Shown in pieces: positions 32,861-40,436 of a stretch of DNA of 64,000 nucleotides. Under the pieces are notes generated by a model. It was not told the origin of the DNA and did not search any database. It saw only the letters and a program-made list of their open reading frames with translations. Source of the stretch: Pyrobaculum oguniense TE7 (GTDB taxonomy: Archaea; Thermoproteota; Thermoprotei; Thermoproteales; Thermoproteaceae); the NCBI GenBank assembly GCA_000247545.1, contig CP003316.1:1707233-1771232 (forward strand), given 5' to 3'. Position numbers and translations under genes: made by a program. How positions within the stretch are numbered: position 1 is the stretch's first letter; each line of letters starts with the position of its first letter.

Positions 32861-34012
32861 TTATCCAGATTGACTTAATTTCCTATCATTAGGCAATAAT
32901 AATGATAATACAAATGCTACAAATATGGAAGAGGTAAGAAAAAGAAAGTACAACCTAACATCGTAAATGAAGCGAGGGGCTATAAACATGAGCATCACAG
33001 ATATGGCTCTGCTTATTAATCCCACAAATCCGGTTGCACTACCCTGATGTTCTTTTTTATAGAACTTGGCAATCCAATCCATTATAACGGGGTAAGCCGG
33101 AATCATTAACAGCCCCGATACTGTTAATAAAGTATAGATTACTATTTTCTCTTGAAATGTAGAAATTATGATAAAAAATATTATAATCAATGGTATTATT
33201 AATCTAATGTACATTGTTCTAATATTTCTTTTTGATATCATACTGGGGATAAAAAGAATGCCAACCAGACCTGCTATAATTGCCGAAGCAACTGCCTCTC
33301 CGGCAATTTTTCCTAAGCCGACAGTTTCAAGGGCAGGCTGGAGCCACGTTGCTAAGTTATCAAAAACAGCTATCCCCAGTCCAAGAATTCCTCCTAGTAG
33401 CCATATATCTCTCCTCGATATAACATATGTAATTATAAGATTTTGGCGTGTTTCATTTCTAATTTCTGTTGTTCTAACAGCACCTAGTATAAAAATTATC
33501 AACCCAACTAATGACACAGTCGCAGTTGGAAGTATAAGTGTTGTTATACCACCACTAGTGTATAGGTTGTAGCCTGTGGCTAGAGCGAAAATAATACCAA
33601 GATACATTGAGAGACTAAGTATTGAAATCACCAAGGCTCTTCTCTGCGGGTAATATTTTGAAGCAAAAGGCACAAACGCGTTTAAGAGGAAGGGTTGTCC
33701 TATCGCAGCGAAAAGTTGGCATATAAATAGCCAATAGTAGTTGTATGGCATGATTAGTCTACCAAATCCCCCTAGGGAGGTAATAATTGCTCCAAATGTA
33801 AGCCATAGTTTAAAATTTTTGTCAAGCAAAATTCCGGATGGAACTGTCAGAACCAGAAACAGTAGAGGATAAAGTACTGCGAGGTAACCTACGTACTCAT
33901 TTGATACTCCTAGCTCTTTTGCGACATATGTCACTACCGGCGAAAAGGTGACCCATATGGCTTGGGATGCAAATGTTATTAAAGCAAGGCCTAAGGTTAT
34001 GAGGTATCGCAT
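32861..34012 (-). CDS. MFS transporter, A/T-rich
   Basis: This 383-residue MFS protein has about 12 predicted helices. The first loop reads PSGILLDKNFKLWLTFGAII, equivalent to the GxxxDRxGRR motif, and the last helices end LLLPNDRK. The start ATG 34012 lies one base after the stop of the PLP enzyme gene, so the two form an operon. G+C is far below the surrounding DNA, with ATA, AGA and TTA codons common, a sign of recent acquisition. Its cargo is unknown; an exchange of the PLP enzyme's substrate and product is plausible. The closest general type is the nitrate/oxalate-like or metabolite MFS group. Confidence 0.87.
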   Translation of the reverse strand: MRYLITLGLALITFASQAIWVTFSPVVTYVAKELGVSNEYVGYLAVLYPLLFLVLTVPSGILLDKNFKLWLTFGAIITSLGGFGRLIMPYNYYWLFICQLFAAIGQPFLLNAFVPFASKYYPQRRALVISILSLSMYLGIIFALATGYNLYTSGGITTLILPTATVSLVGLIIFILGAVRTTEIRNETRQNLIITYVISRRDIWLLGGILGLGIAVFDNLATWLQPALETVGLGKIAGEAVASAIIAGLVGILFIPSMISKRNIRTMYIRLIIPLIIIFFIIISTFQEKIVIYTLLTVSGLLMIPAYPVIMDWIAKFYKKEHQGSATGFVGLISRAISVMLMFIAPRFIYDVRLYFLFLTSSIFVAFVLSLLLPNDRKLSQSG

Positions 34013-34013
34013 A

Positions 34014-35360
34014 TTACTTATACATTTCAACTACTAATGTTTTGACGATTTCATCGCCTACTTCTGGTTCTAACTTTTCAAGTATTAACGGCGCGAGACT
34101 CGAGTCTATTCTGCCTTCTTTTACATCAGCAAATATCTTATCAAGCGGTTGGCTTAGTAGATAACCCAGAATTTTTTGTACTTTAGCTTTGTTAGTTGCC
34201 TTCTCTGCGTCAACTAGAAATTCATCTACCATCATTTTATGTATAGGTAAAATAGTAAGGTGGATATTCGGAGGAATTGAATATCGCTTTAGTGATCTCT
34301 GAAGGTGAAAATGCCAACCCATCTCTCTCATGGTTATGACAAAAGTAGCTATGTCTATCTCTTGGTTATACATGCTCAAGATTGGCGATTCAACTGGCCC
34401 TATACTTTTAAACCCAAGTTTTTCCATTCCTTTAAGGATTTTCTCTCTTGCAATCAACACATCTTTTGCTAGATTCATATAACCTTCTTTACCTAGGTAG
34501 CGTATCGTTGCATATGCTGCGGCAAGAGGGCCTATTGATCTTGATGAGAGTACTGACGTGTTAACAAATATATAGCCAGGATTAGATGTATTTACAAATA
34601 TAGACTCTCTTTTTAGCTCTTCTGTCTTAAATAAGACTACAGAGGCGCCTTTTGGAGAATATCCGTATTTGTGGATATCAACAGAAATTGAAGTTACCCC
34701 GTCTATTCTGAAGTCAAAAGGCTCAATTTTTTCGCCTAATTCTTCAAAAAACGGTAATATGAATCCACCTACACACGCGTCAACGTGTAATGGAATATCC
34801 TTTTCTCTAGTTATCTCTGCTACTTCCTTCACAGGGTCTACTGTTCCATAAGGCCAATTGGGTGCTGATGAGGCTACCAACGCTGTTTTCTTTGAAATGA
34901 CGTTTTTTAAACTTTCCACATCTACTTTTAAATTTTTGTCAATATCTACTATTTTAACTTCTAAGCCCAGATAATGAGCAGCCTTGAAGAATGAGGGGTG
35001 TATCGTGTATGGTACCACGAGTTCAGGTATTGTTGATCTACCCTCTTTTTTCCAGAATTTATTTCTTGCTGCAAGTACCGCGAGAAAGATACTTTCTGTA
35101 CCTCCGTATGTAAAAGTGCCCATCGCATCTTCGCCATGTAAGAGTTTTTTTACAAATTTTACAATCTCTTTCTCAAAATATATAGCGCTTCTAAATACGG
35201 TAAAGTCAAGCATATTTTTGTTATAAAATTTCACTAAAGCCCTCATGGCGACTTCATTTAGTTTTTCGTCTCCTGTCTCGTATATGTAAGCAAAAAATTT
35301 CCCCCTAGTTAGGACATCAAGTTTATCTACCTCATTCAAAATTTGGTCGATTTCTTCCAT
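34014..35360 (-). CDS. PLP-dependent group II decarboxylase / sphingosine-phosphate-lyase-like enzyme
   Basis: This 448-residue fold-type I PLP enzyme has GTFTYGGTESIFLAVLAARN (about 81-100), PLHVDACVGGFILPFFEELG with the PLP-ring Asp194, and the Schiff-base Lys231 in SISVDIHKYGYSPKGASVVL. HVDACxGGF and DxHKYGYxPKG are diagnostic of the sphingosine-1-phosphate lyase branch, within the glutamate/tyrosine decarboxylase superfamily. It cleaves or decarboxylates an amino substrate. Archaea lack sphingolipids as far as known, so the true substrate may be an amino acid or phosphoamine. It forms an A/T-rich two-gene unit with an MFS transporter. ATG 35360 follows an A/T-rich patch. Confidence 0.88.
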   Translation of the reverse strand: MEEIDQILNEVDKLDVLTRGKFFAYIYETGDEKLNEVAMRALVKFYNKNMLDFTVFRSAIYFEKEIVKFVKKLLHGEDAMGTFTYGGTESIFLAVLAARNKFWKKEGRSTIPELVVPYTIHPSFFKAAHYLGLEVKIVDIDKNLKVDVESLKNVISKKTALVASSAPNWPYGTVDPVKEVAEITREKDIPLHVDACVGGFILPFFEELGEKIEPFDFRIDGVTSISVDIHKYGYSPKGASVVLFKTEELKRESIFVNTSNPGYIFVNTSVLSSRSIGPLAAAYATIRYLGKEGYMNLAKDVLIAREKILKGMEKLGFKSIGPVESPILSMYNQEIDIATFVITMREMGWHFHLQRSLKRYSIPPNIHLTILPIHKMMVDEFLVDAEKATNKAKVQKILGYLLSQPLDKIFADVKEGRIDSSLAPLILEKLEPEVGDEIVKTLVVEMYK

Positions 35361-35399
35361 TACCTTATACTATTGTATGAAATATAAAAGATTTTAGAT

Positions 35400-36458
35400 T
35401 TAAGGATTCCAGACAACTAATGCACGGTGGTGTTTTCCTTGTCGTAGGTTGTTGTAGGCCTCGTTGATGTTTTCCGGCTTATACCTATGTGAGATTATTT
35501 TTTCAGGCTTTATCTTCCCTGTGGCGGCTAGGGCTAGGAGTTCTGGTATGTCAGTGCGTGGCTTGTAGCCTAGGCTCCCCACAATTCTTATTCCATTCAT
35601 TACGAGGTGCATTGCCGGTATCTCAATTGTTGACGCGCCGAGGCCCGTGACTACTATTGACCCCCCTCTTCTAACAACTTCTAGGGCAATTTTGAGATCT
35701 GGGTTTGGCTTCGTCTCGTAGACCACGTCAGCGCCTTGGGGCAACGCTTCTCTTATGGCCCCGATTGCGTCTCTCTCGGCGGCGTTTATCACATGGCTGG
35801 CGCCGACCTCCTGGGCTTTACTCAGCGCAGCCTCTCTCACGTCTACAGCTACAATGGGGTAGGCTCCAAGTGCAACCGCAAGCTCAACCGCCGCCAACCC
35901 CACGCCTCCGGCGCCTACAACCACAAGCGAAGTGCCGGGGGCCACGCCGGCTTCTTTCAAGGCTCTGTATGCAGTGCCGTAGGCGCACGAGATGACCGCG
36001 GCGTTGTGTACGTCGAGTCCTTTCGGTATTGTGTATATCGCCGTCTCGGGCACTGTCATGTACTCCGCGTGTCCCCCGTTGATCCCAACAAGGCCTGGCA
36101 TCCTCGCGGCGGCGTATGGGCAGTAGTTTTCCTGTCCTCTGACGCACCAGTAGCACTTGCCGCATGGTATGATCCAAGAGACAACAACGGGGTCGCCTGG
36201 GGAGAGGCCGTGGGGGTTTTCGCACCTCGGCCCAAACTCAACTACCCACCCCGATACCTCGTGTCCTAGTATGAAGCCCTCTGGCGAGGGGATCATCTCG
36301 CCGTCTAGTACATGTAGGTCGGAGTGGCATACCCCTGTTGCTGCGACTTTTATCAACACCTCGCCTTCACCCGGAGTTGGGGTCGGTATCTCGGAGAGCT
36401 CAAGCGGCTGGCCGGGTGATTTGTATACAGCCGCTTTTATTTTGACGGGAATCTTCAC
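35400..36458 (-). CDS. Zinc-dependent alcohol dehydrogenase
   Basis: This 352-residue medium-chain dehydrogenase is complete. The catalytic zinc ligands are C44 in GVCHSDLH and H66-E67 in GHEVSGWV. The structural zinc loop has C99, C102, C105 and C113 (CGKCYWCVRGQENYC). The nucleotide fold shows VVGAGGVGLAAVELA with an Asp at the end of the second strand (VAVDVRE), which favours NAD+. It interconverts an alcohol and an aldehyde or ketone. GTG 36458 overlaps the stop of the SCP2 gene (GTGA), so the two are coupled, which hints at a hydrophobic substrate delivered by a lipid-binding partner; that is inference. Confidence 0.93.
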   Translation of the reverse strand: MKIPVKIKAAVYKSPGQPLELSEIPTPTPGEGEVLIKVAATGVCHSDLHVLDGEMIPSPEGFILGHEVSGWVVEFGPRCENPHGLSPGDPVVVSWIIPCGKCYWCVRGQENYCPYAAARMPGLVGINGGHAEYMTVPETAIYTIPKGLDVHNAAVISCAYGTAYRALKEAGVAPGTSLVVVGAGGVGLAAVELAVALGAYPIVAVDVREAALSKAQEVGASHVINAAERDAIGAIREALPQGADVVYETKPNPDLKIALEVVRRGGSIVVTGLGASTIEIPAMHLVMNGIRIVGSLGYKPRTDIPELLALAATGKIKPEKIISHRYKPENINEAYNNLRQGKHHRALVVWNP

Positions 36459-36868
36459 GTCCCTACTTTCTGCGCGGCTTTGATCATGGCTAATGCGGCT
36501 GTGACGTATTGGGCAAGTATAGAAAAGCTGCCCTTCTTTATTTTGATCTTCCCAAGAACCATGGCTGGGATTGGCTGTTGCTTGCCGCTTATCACATCTA
36601 GCCAGGTTTTGTAATCCGCCTCCAGAATATACGGCGCGTCTGCCTTATCGACATCTGCTCCTTGGTAGAACTCCACGCCGTGGCAGTGGCCGTGTTTTAG
36701 AAGTAGCTTCATGGCAGACCTCTCCCCCAGGCCTAGCTCCTGTGGCAGATTTGTGGCGAGGAAGATTATGTCCCCCTCCCACTTCGCCGCGGCGCTTCTG
36801 TATTCGGGAGACTCGTTCAGCGCTTGGCAAAATGCCTCTGCCCACTCACGAGTTGGGAATTTTGGCAT
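36455..36868 (-). CDS. SCP2 sterol-carrier-like lipid-binding protein
   Basis: This 137-residue protein has the SCP2 fold pattern: helix (WAEAFCQALNESPEYRSAAA), strands (KWEGDIIFLAT, GVEFYQGAD), and the C-terminal helix region (GKIKIKKGSFSILAQYVTAA). SCP2 domains bind acyl chains, acyl-CoA or sterol-like lipids in a tunnel. It starts at ATG 36868 in an A/T-rich spacer shared with the divergent GlpA-like gene. Coupling with the alcohol dehydrogenase suggests that it presents a hydrophobic alcohol, aldehyde or acyl-CoA. Stand-alone SCP2 proteins are found in several archaea without a known role. Confidence 0.8.
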   Translation of the reverse strand: MPKFPTREWAEAFCQALNESPEYRSAAAKWEGDIIFLATNLPQELGLGERSAMKLLLKHGHCHGVEFYQGADVDKADAPYILEADYKTWLDVISGKQQPIPAMVLGKIKIKKGSFSILAQYVTAALAMIKAAQKVGT

Positions 36869-36870
36869 AA

Positions 36871-36895
36871 ATTAATAAAAAATGTAATTTTTTAA
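36871..36895. promoter_or_regulatory. Divergent promoter region of SCP2 and GlpA-like genes
   Basis: The spacer TTAATAAAAAATGTAATTTT (and following T/A bases) contains an A/T box about 24 nt from ATG 36900 (around 36876) and another about 24 nt from ATG 36868 (around 36892). Each gene can be read without a leader. Confidence 0.5.
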
Positions 36896-36899
36896 AGTT

Positions 36900-38231
36900 A
36901 TGGATTTTGACGTCGTAGTTGTTGGTAGCGGCGTGGTTGGGCTTTTTGTAACTCACGAGCTTGTGAGACGTGGGTTTTCTGTGGCTGTAGTGGATAGATA
37001 TCTAGAGCCCGGCTGGGGGGTGTCGAAGCGCCACGCAGGGGTTATTCACGTAATTCAGCTTCCTTTTAGTGCGTACAAAAGCCGCTTAATGAGGCGAGGA
37101 AATAAGATGTACCCAGCGATTTGCAAGTGGCTTGGGGTTGAGTGTAGAGAGGTGCCAGCACTTCTAGTAGTTGACAAGTGGTGGAAAATTCCCTTGGTTT
37201 TCGTCGCATGTCTCTATTTGAGACTTAACGGAGTGGACTGCTCTGTCTGTCTGAGATGCGCCGAGTATAGGCGCGACTTTAATTTCGCAACGGCAGTGGT
37301 CGTAAGGGGGTATAAAGTTGTCGATTCCTTTGGCTTGATTTACCGCCTTTACGATGTGTTGCGAGCTACCGGCGTCCATTTTTACCTTGGGTGCGAGGTG
37401 AGGAGTTTTGCGGAAGATGGCGACGGCGTTGTGGTTGAGACTAGTTGCGGTGCCTTGAGGGGGAGGTATTTGGTAAATGCGGCGGGTCTCTACGCCGATG
37501 AATTGGCAAAGAAGGCAGGCATTGATGTGGAGATAAAACCTGGAAAGGGGGTTATGGCTATTTTCCACGGCCGCGAGATTGGGGCAATTATCGCTCCGCT
37601 GACTCTGCAACCCCATCCCAGAACTAAAGGTGGGGCGGTAATCCCCACCATATATGGCACTGTGCTTTTTGGGCCTAATCTTGTAGATGCCACAAGTAAG
37701 GGCGATTTTGAGACTGATCCTGAGAACTTTAATTTGTTAGTGGAGAAGTTTAGTAGGTATGTAAAGGACTTTGATAAACTAACTCCTGTAAAAATCTTTG
37801 CTGGGAATAGGCCGCTTTCGCCCACTGGAGATGTTATGATAAAAACAGGTCGCAGGTCGGTGCATATTATTGGCACTGAGTCGCCTATTTTCACAGGCGC
37901 GCCTGCTCTGGCGCAAGACGTTGTGAAAATTTTGGAAGAAATGGGTATGGAGAAGAGGGAGCCGACGGAGTTGCCGCCTCCAGAGCCTATCAAGAAGTGT
38001 GGTAGGGTTGTGTGCCCGTGTAGGGGGGTTACAGAGTGTGAAATCAGAGAGGCCGTCAGGCGGGGGTCTAGAACACTTGATGGGGTCATGTATAGATTTG
38101 GCATCGGAATGGGTCTTTGCCAGGGGAGCCGGTGCCTGGCAGAGATTTTGAAAATAATAAGCGAGGAACTCGGCGTAGAGCCGGGGAAGGTGACAAAATT
38201 CGGAGGTGGGTCATGGCTCGTTTTATCATAG
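36900..38231 (+). CDS. GlpA-like FAD-dependent oxidoreductase with BFD-like [2Fe-2S] domain
   Basis: This 443-residue flavoprotein has a DAO/GlpA N-terminal part (VVVVGSGVVGLFVTHELVRR) and the FAD closing region SPTGDVMIKTGRRSVHIIGT. The C-terminal BFD-like domain has Cys residues in CGRVVCPCRGVTECEIREAV and GLCQGSRC, which bind a [2Fe-2S] cluster. This architecture is that of anaerobic glycerol-3-phosphate dehydrogenase A and related hydroxy-acid or amino-acid dehydrogenases. The next genes (a second flavoprotein, an FGGY kinase and an AGPS-like oxidase) support a glycerol-phosphate role. In Thermotoga a GlpA-BFD gene and a second flavoprotein gene also sit next to a glycerol kinase gene. 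Confidence 0.85.
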   Translation: MDFDVVVVGSGVVGLFVTHELVRRGFSVAVVDRYLEPGWGVSKRHAGVIHVIQLPFSAYKSRLMRRGNKMYPAICKWLGVECREVPALLVVDKWWKIPLVFVACLYLRLNGVDCSVCLRCAEYRRDFNFATAVVVRGYKVVDSFGLIYRLYDVLRATGVHFYLGCEVRSFAEDGDGVVVETSCGALRGRYLVNAAGLYADELAKKAGIDVEIKPGKGVMAIFHGREIGAIIAPLTLQPHPRTKGGAVIPTIYGTVLFGPNLVDATSKGDFETDPENFNLLVEKFSRYVKDFDKLTPVKIFAGNRPLSPTGDVMIKTGRRSVHIIGTESPIFTGAPALAQDVVKILEEMGMEKREPTELPPPEPIKKCGRVVCPCRGVTECEIREAVRRGSRTLDGVMYRFGIGMGLCQGSRCLAEILKIISEELGVEPGKVTKFGGGSWLVLS

Positions 38232-39085
38232 TGGGGGCAGGCCTCGCCGGTCTATACCTAGCCGAAAAACTGCATGACCGAGGACACGAGGTCGTTGTTT
38301 TAGAGCGATTGGAGAGGCCGGGGGGCGTTTGGATTCTACACGGCGAGTTTGAGATAAAAGAATACCCCTGGGTTAGGCTGGGGGTTACGGCTTTGGCAAT
38401 ACAGGATAACTGCGTCTATACCGACGTAGGGAGGTTTTGCGGAGATTATGTGGTAGAGGCTACAGGTTTTAGGGAGAAAACGCTGGCAGAACTTGGAATT
38501 TTCGGCAGCCGCCCCTCGGGGGTTTACCCGCTATGGGCCGCTATGAGGATTGTAGAATTTGGCTGGAGACCTGGGAGGAGAGTTGCAATATATGGCTGTA
38601 ATAGATGGGCACAAGGGCTGGCAAAAAAGTTGGCAGATGTGGGGGTTGAGACAGAGGTTTTTGGTCCTTCCCCATGGTGCGAAAAGCGCGTAGTGGTTAG
38701 AGAACTTAAAGGATCGGAACGCCTTGCTGGTGTTGTGACCGATGCTGGGACATATAATGTAGACACTTTAATCGTCGCCGAGGTCGTGTCTCACAGCTGG
38801 CTTGGAGGTAGGTATAGGGTGGGGAACTCCGCCATTGTAATTGACGAGATCGAGTATGCAAAAAAAGCTGTAGATTTATTTATAAAGAGTCTTGAGGAGG
38901 GCGGCTTTTTAGTACGAGCTGCTGGTCTTGAGGCGTTTCCTCCGGTTACCACAGGAGAGGTGGTCGTCAAGCTACCCGCACCTGGCGTTATTGATATCTG
39001 CGGTGTTGAGACGGCCGTTAATGAACAATACGCTGTAGTGAGGGTTAGGGAGGGGTGTCTGCTTAGATATGTACGGCGTGCTTGA
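38213..39085 (+). CDS. FAD/NAD(P)-dependent oxidoreductase, partner of the GlpA-like subunit
   Basis: This 290-residue protein has an N-terminal dinucleotide motif (FIIVGAGLAGLYLAEKLHDR) and a second one (RVAIYGCNRWAQGLAKKLAD), as in pyridine-nucleotide-disulfide-type flavoproteins, but it is shorter and lacks a CxxC redox pair. ATG 38213 overlaps the preceding gene by 19 bases; a longer frame from 38117 is antisense-like and rejected. It probably forms a heteromer with the GlpA-like subunit and passes electrons to NAD or a membrane carrier. Its stop also overlaps the kinase start by 17 bases, so all three are co-translated. Confidence 0.82.
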   Translation: MARFIIVGAGLAGLYLAEKLHDRGHEVVVLERLERPGGVWILHGEFEIKEYPWVRLGVTALAIQDNCVYTDVGRFCGDYVVEATGFREKTLAELGIFGSRPSGVYPLWAAMRIVEFGWRPGRRVAIYGCNRWAQGLAKKLADVGVETEVFGPSPWCEKRVVVRELKGSERLAGVVTDAGTYNVDTLIVAEVVSHSWLGGRYRVGNSAIVIDEIEYAKKAVDLFIKSLEEGGFLVRAAGLEAFPPVTTGEVVVKLPAPGVIDICGVETAVNEQYAVVRVREGCLLRYVRRA

Positions 39086-40436
39086 TATTGGCACTACGAG
39101 AATAAAGTTTTTCGTTTTTGATAAAGAACTGAGGCGGACATACGGCGAGTCTCTTGAGAATGTGATACATAACGACGGCACTCAAGATCCCTTATACATT
39201 GAGCGTGTTGTTAGGCATTTTCTTAGGGTAGCAAGGGAGAGGGGGGTGCAGAAACTGGGCGTTGCCACTTACAGGTCGTCTATCATAGCGTGGGACAGCT
39301 CGGGAAAGCCGCTTTCACCTATCTACACGTGGCTGTATAATAAAATAGAAGACGTATACGGGGTTAGGTTCAAAATTCTTCAATATATTCCAAGACTGGG
39401 CATATTGTTTAGGCAGTTTTCGCCTCTGTTTAGGTTTTTGAAGGCGTATAAAGCCCATGACTTAGGCCGCTGTTTAAAGGAGGGGCGTTGTTATTTGTGG
39501 ACTCTTGACTCCTACATTGCATACCTGCTTACTAGGCGTTTTATTAGCGACGCCACAAATGCCACATTGACCGGTCTGATACATCCTAGTAATTTCAAGC
39601 CTATACCTCTTGTAGAGGATCTACTCGGCGTCGAAATTCCGCGGCCTGAAATCGTTGATAACTACGGCGAATTTGGCGATGTAGACAACCTAGAGTTTAG
39701 AGTACTAATCGCAGACCAACAAGCGGCTTCTATCGCCGAAGGCGCTGTCGAGCCTGATGTTGTTAAAGCGACTTTGGGAACGGGTCTTTTTGTTGACATC
39801 CCCACTGGCGTGTACAGAGAAAAGAGCGGATTTGTACCCCTAGTCTTATACAAAGTCGGAGGGCGTGTAGGATTCGGCGTTGAGGCTTATCTGGCTGGTG
39901 CAGGTCGTGTTTTAGATTTACTTGTGTCGTGGGGCTTGGCTACATATCAGGAGATGAGCGAATTGGAACCAGCAGGTGGCTATGTCTTTACTATCCCCGC
40001 ATTGGCGGGTTTTCAATATCCACCTGCCTCTTGGATCCGCGGGTCTATTCTCGGCATTAGGTATCGTACAGAGCGCAGAGATATTATGTCCTCTATTGTG
40101 GCAACTCTCGCTTTTTATGTAAGGTATGTCATTGACAGTGCAGGCGTGGAGCCAAGAATAGTCCGCGTCAACGGAGGTGGATCGCGGCTCAACAGCTTCG
40201 TCCGGTGCCTAGCTACTCTCCTAAAGGCGCGAGTGGAGAGAGCTGAAGATTCCGAAGGCACAGCACGTGGAGTGGTATATCTGCTTGCATATGGAGACGG
40301 CGCAGTGGAGTGGGGTAAGCCTCTAGGGACGTTTTTGAGTCTTGGAGGAGGCTATAAATATTGCGATCATTACCAGATGTGGCTTCAGAAAATGAGATAC
40401 TTGAAGAACTTAAAGCCCTTTTTCCAGGGCGCGTAG
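39069..40436 (+). CDS. FGGY-family carbohydrate kinase (glycerol-kinase-like)
   Basis: This 455-residue kinase has the ASKHA phosphate-1 loop (GVLDIGTTRIKFFVFD), a CRYLWTLDSYIAYLLTRR-type region (sequence CYLWTLDSYIAYLLT), the phosphate-2 loop KATLGTGLFVDIPTG, and the adenosine region VRVNGGGSRLNSFVRCLA. It phosphorylates a polyol. Glycerol is the best guess from the neighbouring GlpA-like genes, though the sequence is too divergent from GlpK for certainty. ATG 39069 overlaps the preceding gene. Its 3' end contains the promoter and start of the next gene. Confidence 0.85.
   Translation: MYGVLDIGTTRIKFFVFDKELRRTYGESLENVIHNDGTQDPLYIERVVRHFLRVARERGVQKLGVATYRSSIIAWDSSGKPLSPIYTWLYNKIEDVYGVRFKILQYIPRLGILFRQFSPLFRFLKAYKAHDLGRCLKEGRCYLWTLDSYIAYLLTRRFISDATNATLTGLIHPSNFKPIPLVEDLLGVEIPRPEIVDNYGEFGDVDNLEFRVLIADQQAASIAEGAVEPDVVKATLGTGLFVDIPTGVYREKSGFVPLVLYKVGGRVGFGVEAYLAGAGRVLDLLVSWGLATYQEMSELEPAGGYVFTIPALAGFQYPPASWIRGSILGIRYRTERRDIMSSIVATLAFYVRYVIDSAGVEPRIVRVNGGGSRLNSFVRCLATLLKARVERAEDSEGTARGVVYLLAYGDGAVEWGKPLGTFLSLGGGYKYCDHYQMWLQKMRYLKNLKPFFQGA
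40350..40360 (+). promoter_or_regulatory. TATA box inside the kinase gene
   Basis: The box GGCTATAAATA within the kinase coding region is centred about 24 nt before GTG 40379, so the FAD oxidase gene can be transcribed on its own. Confidence 0.55.
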
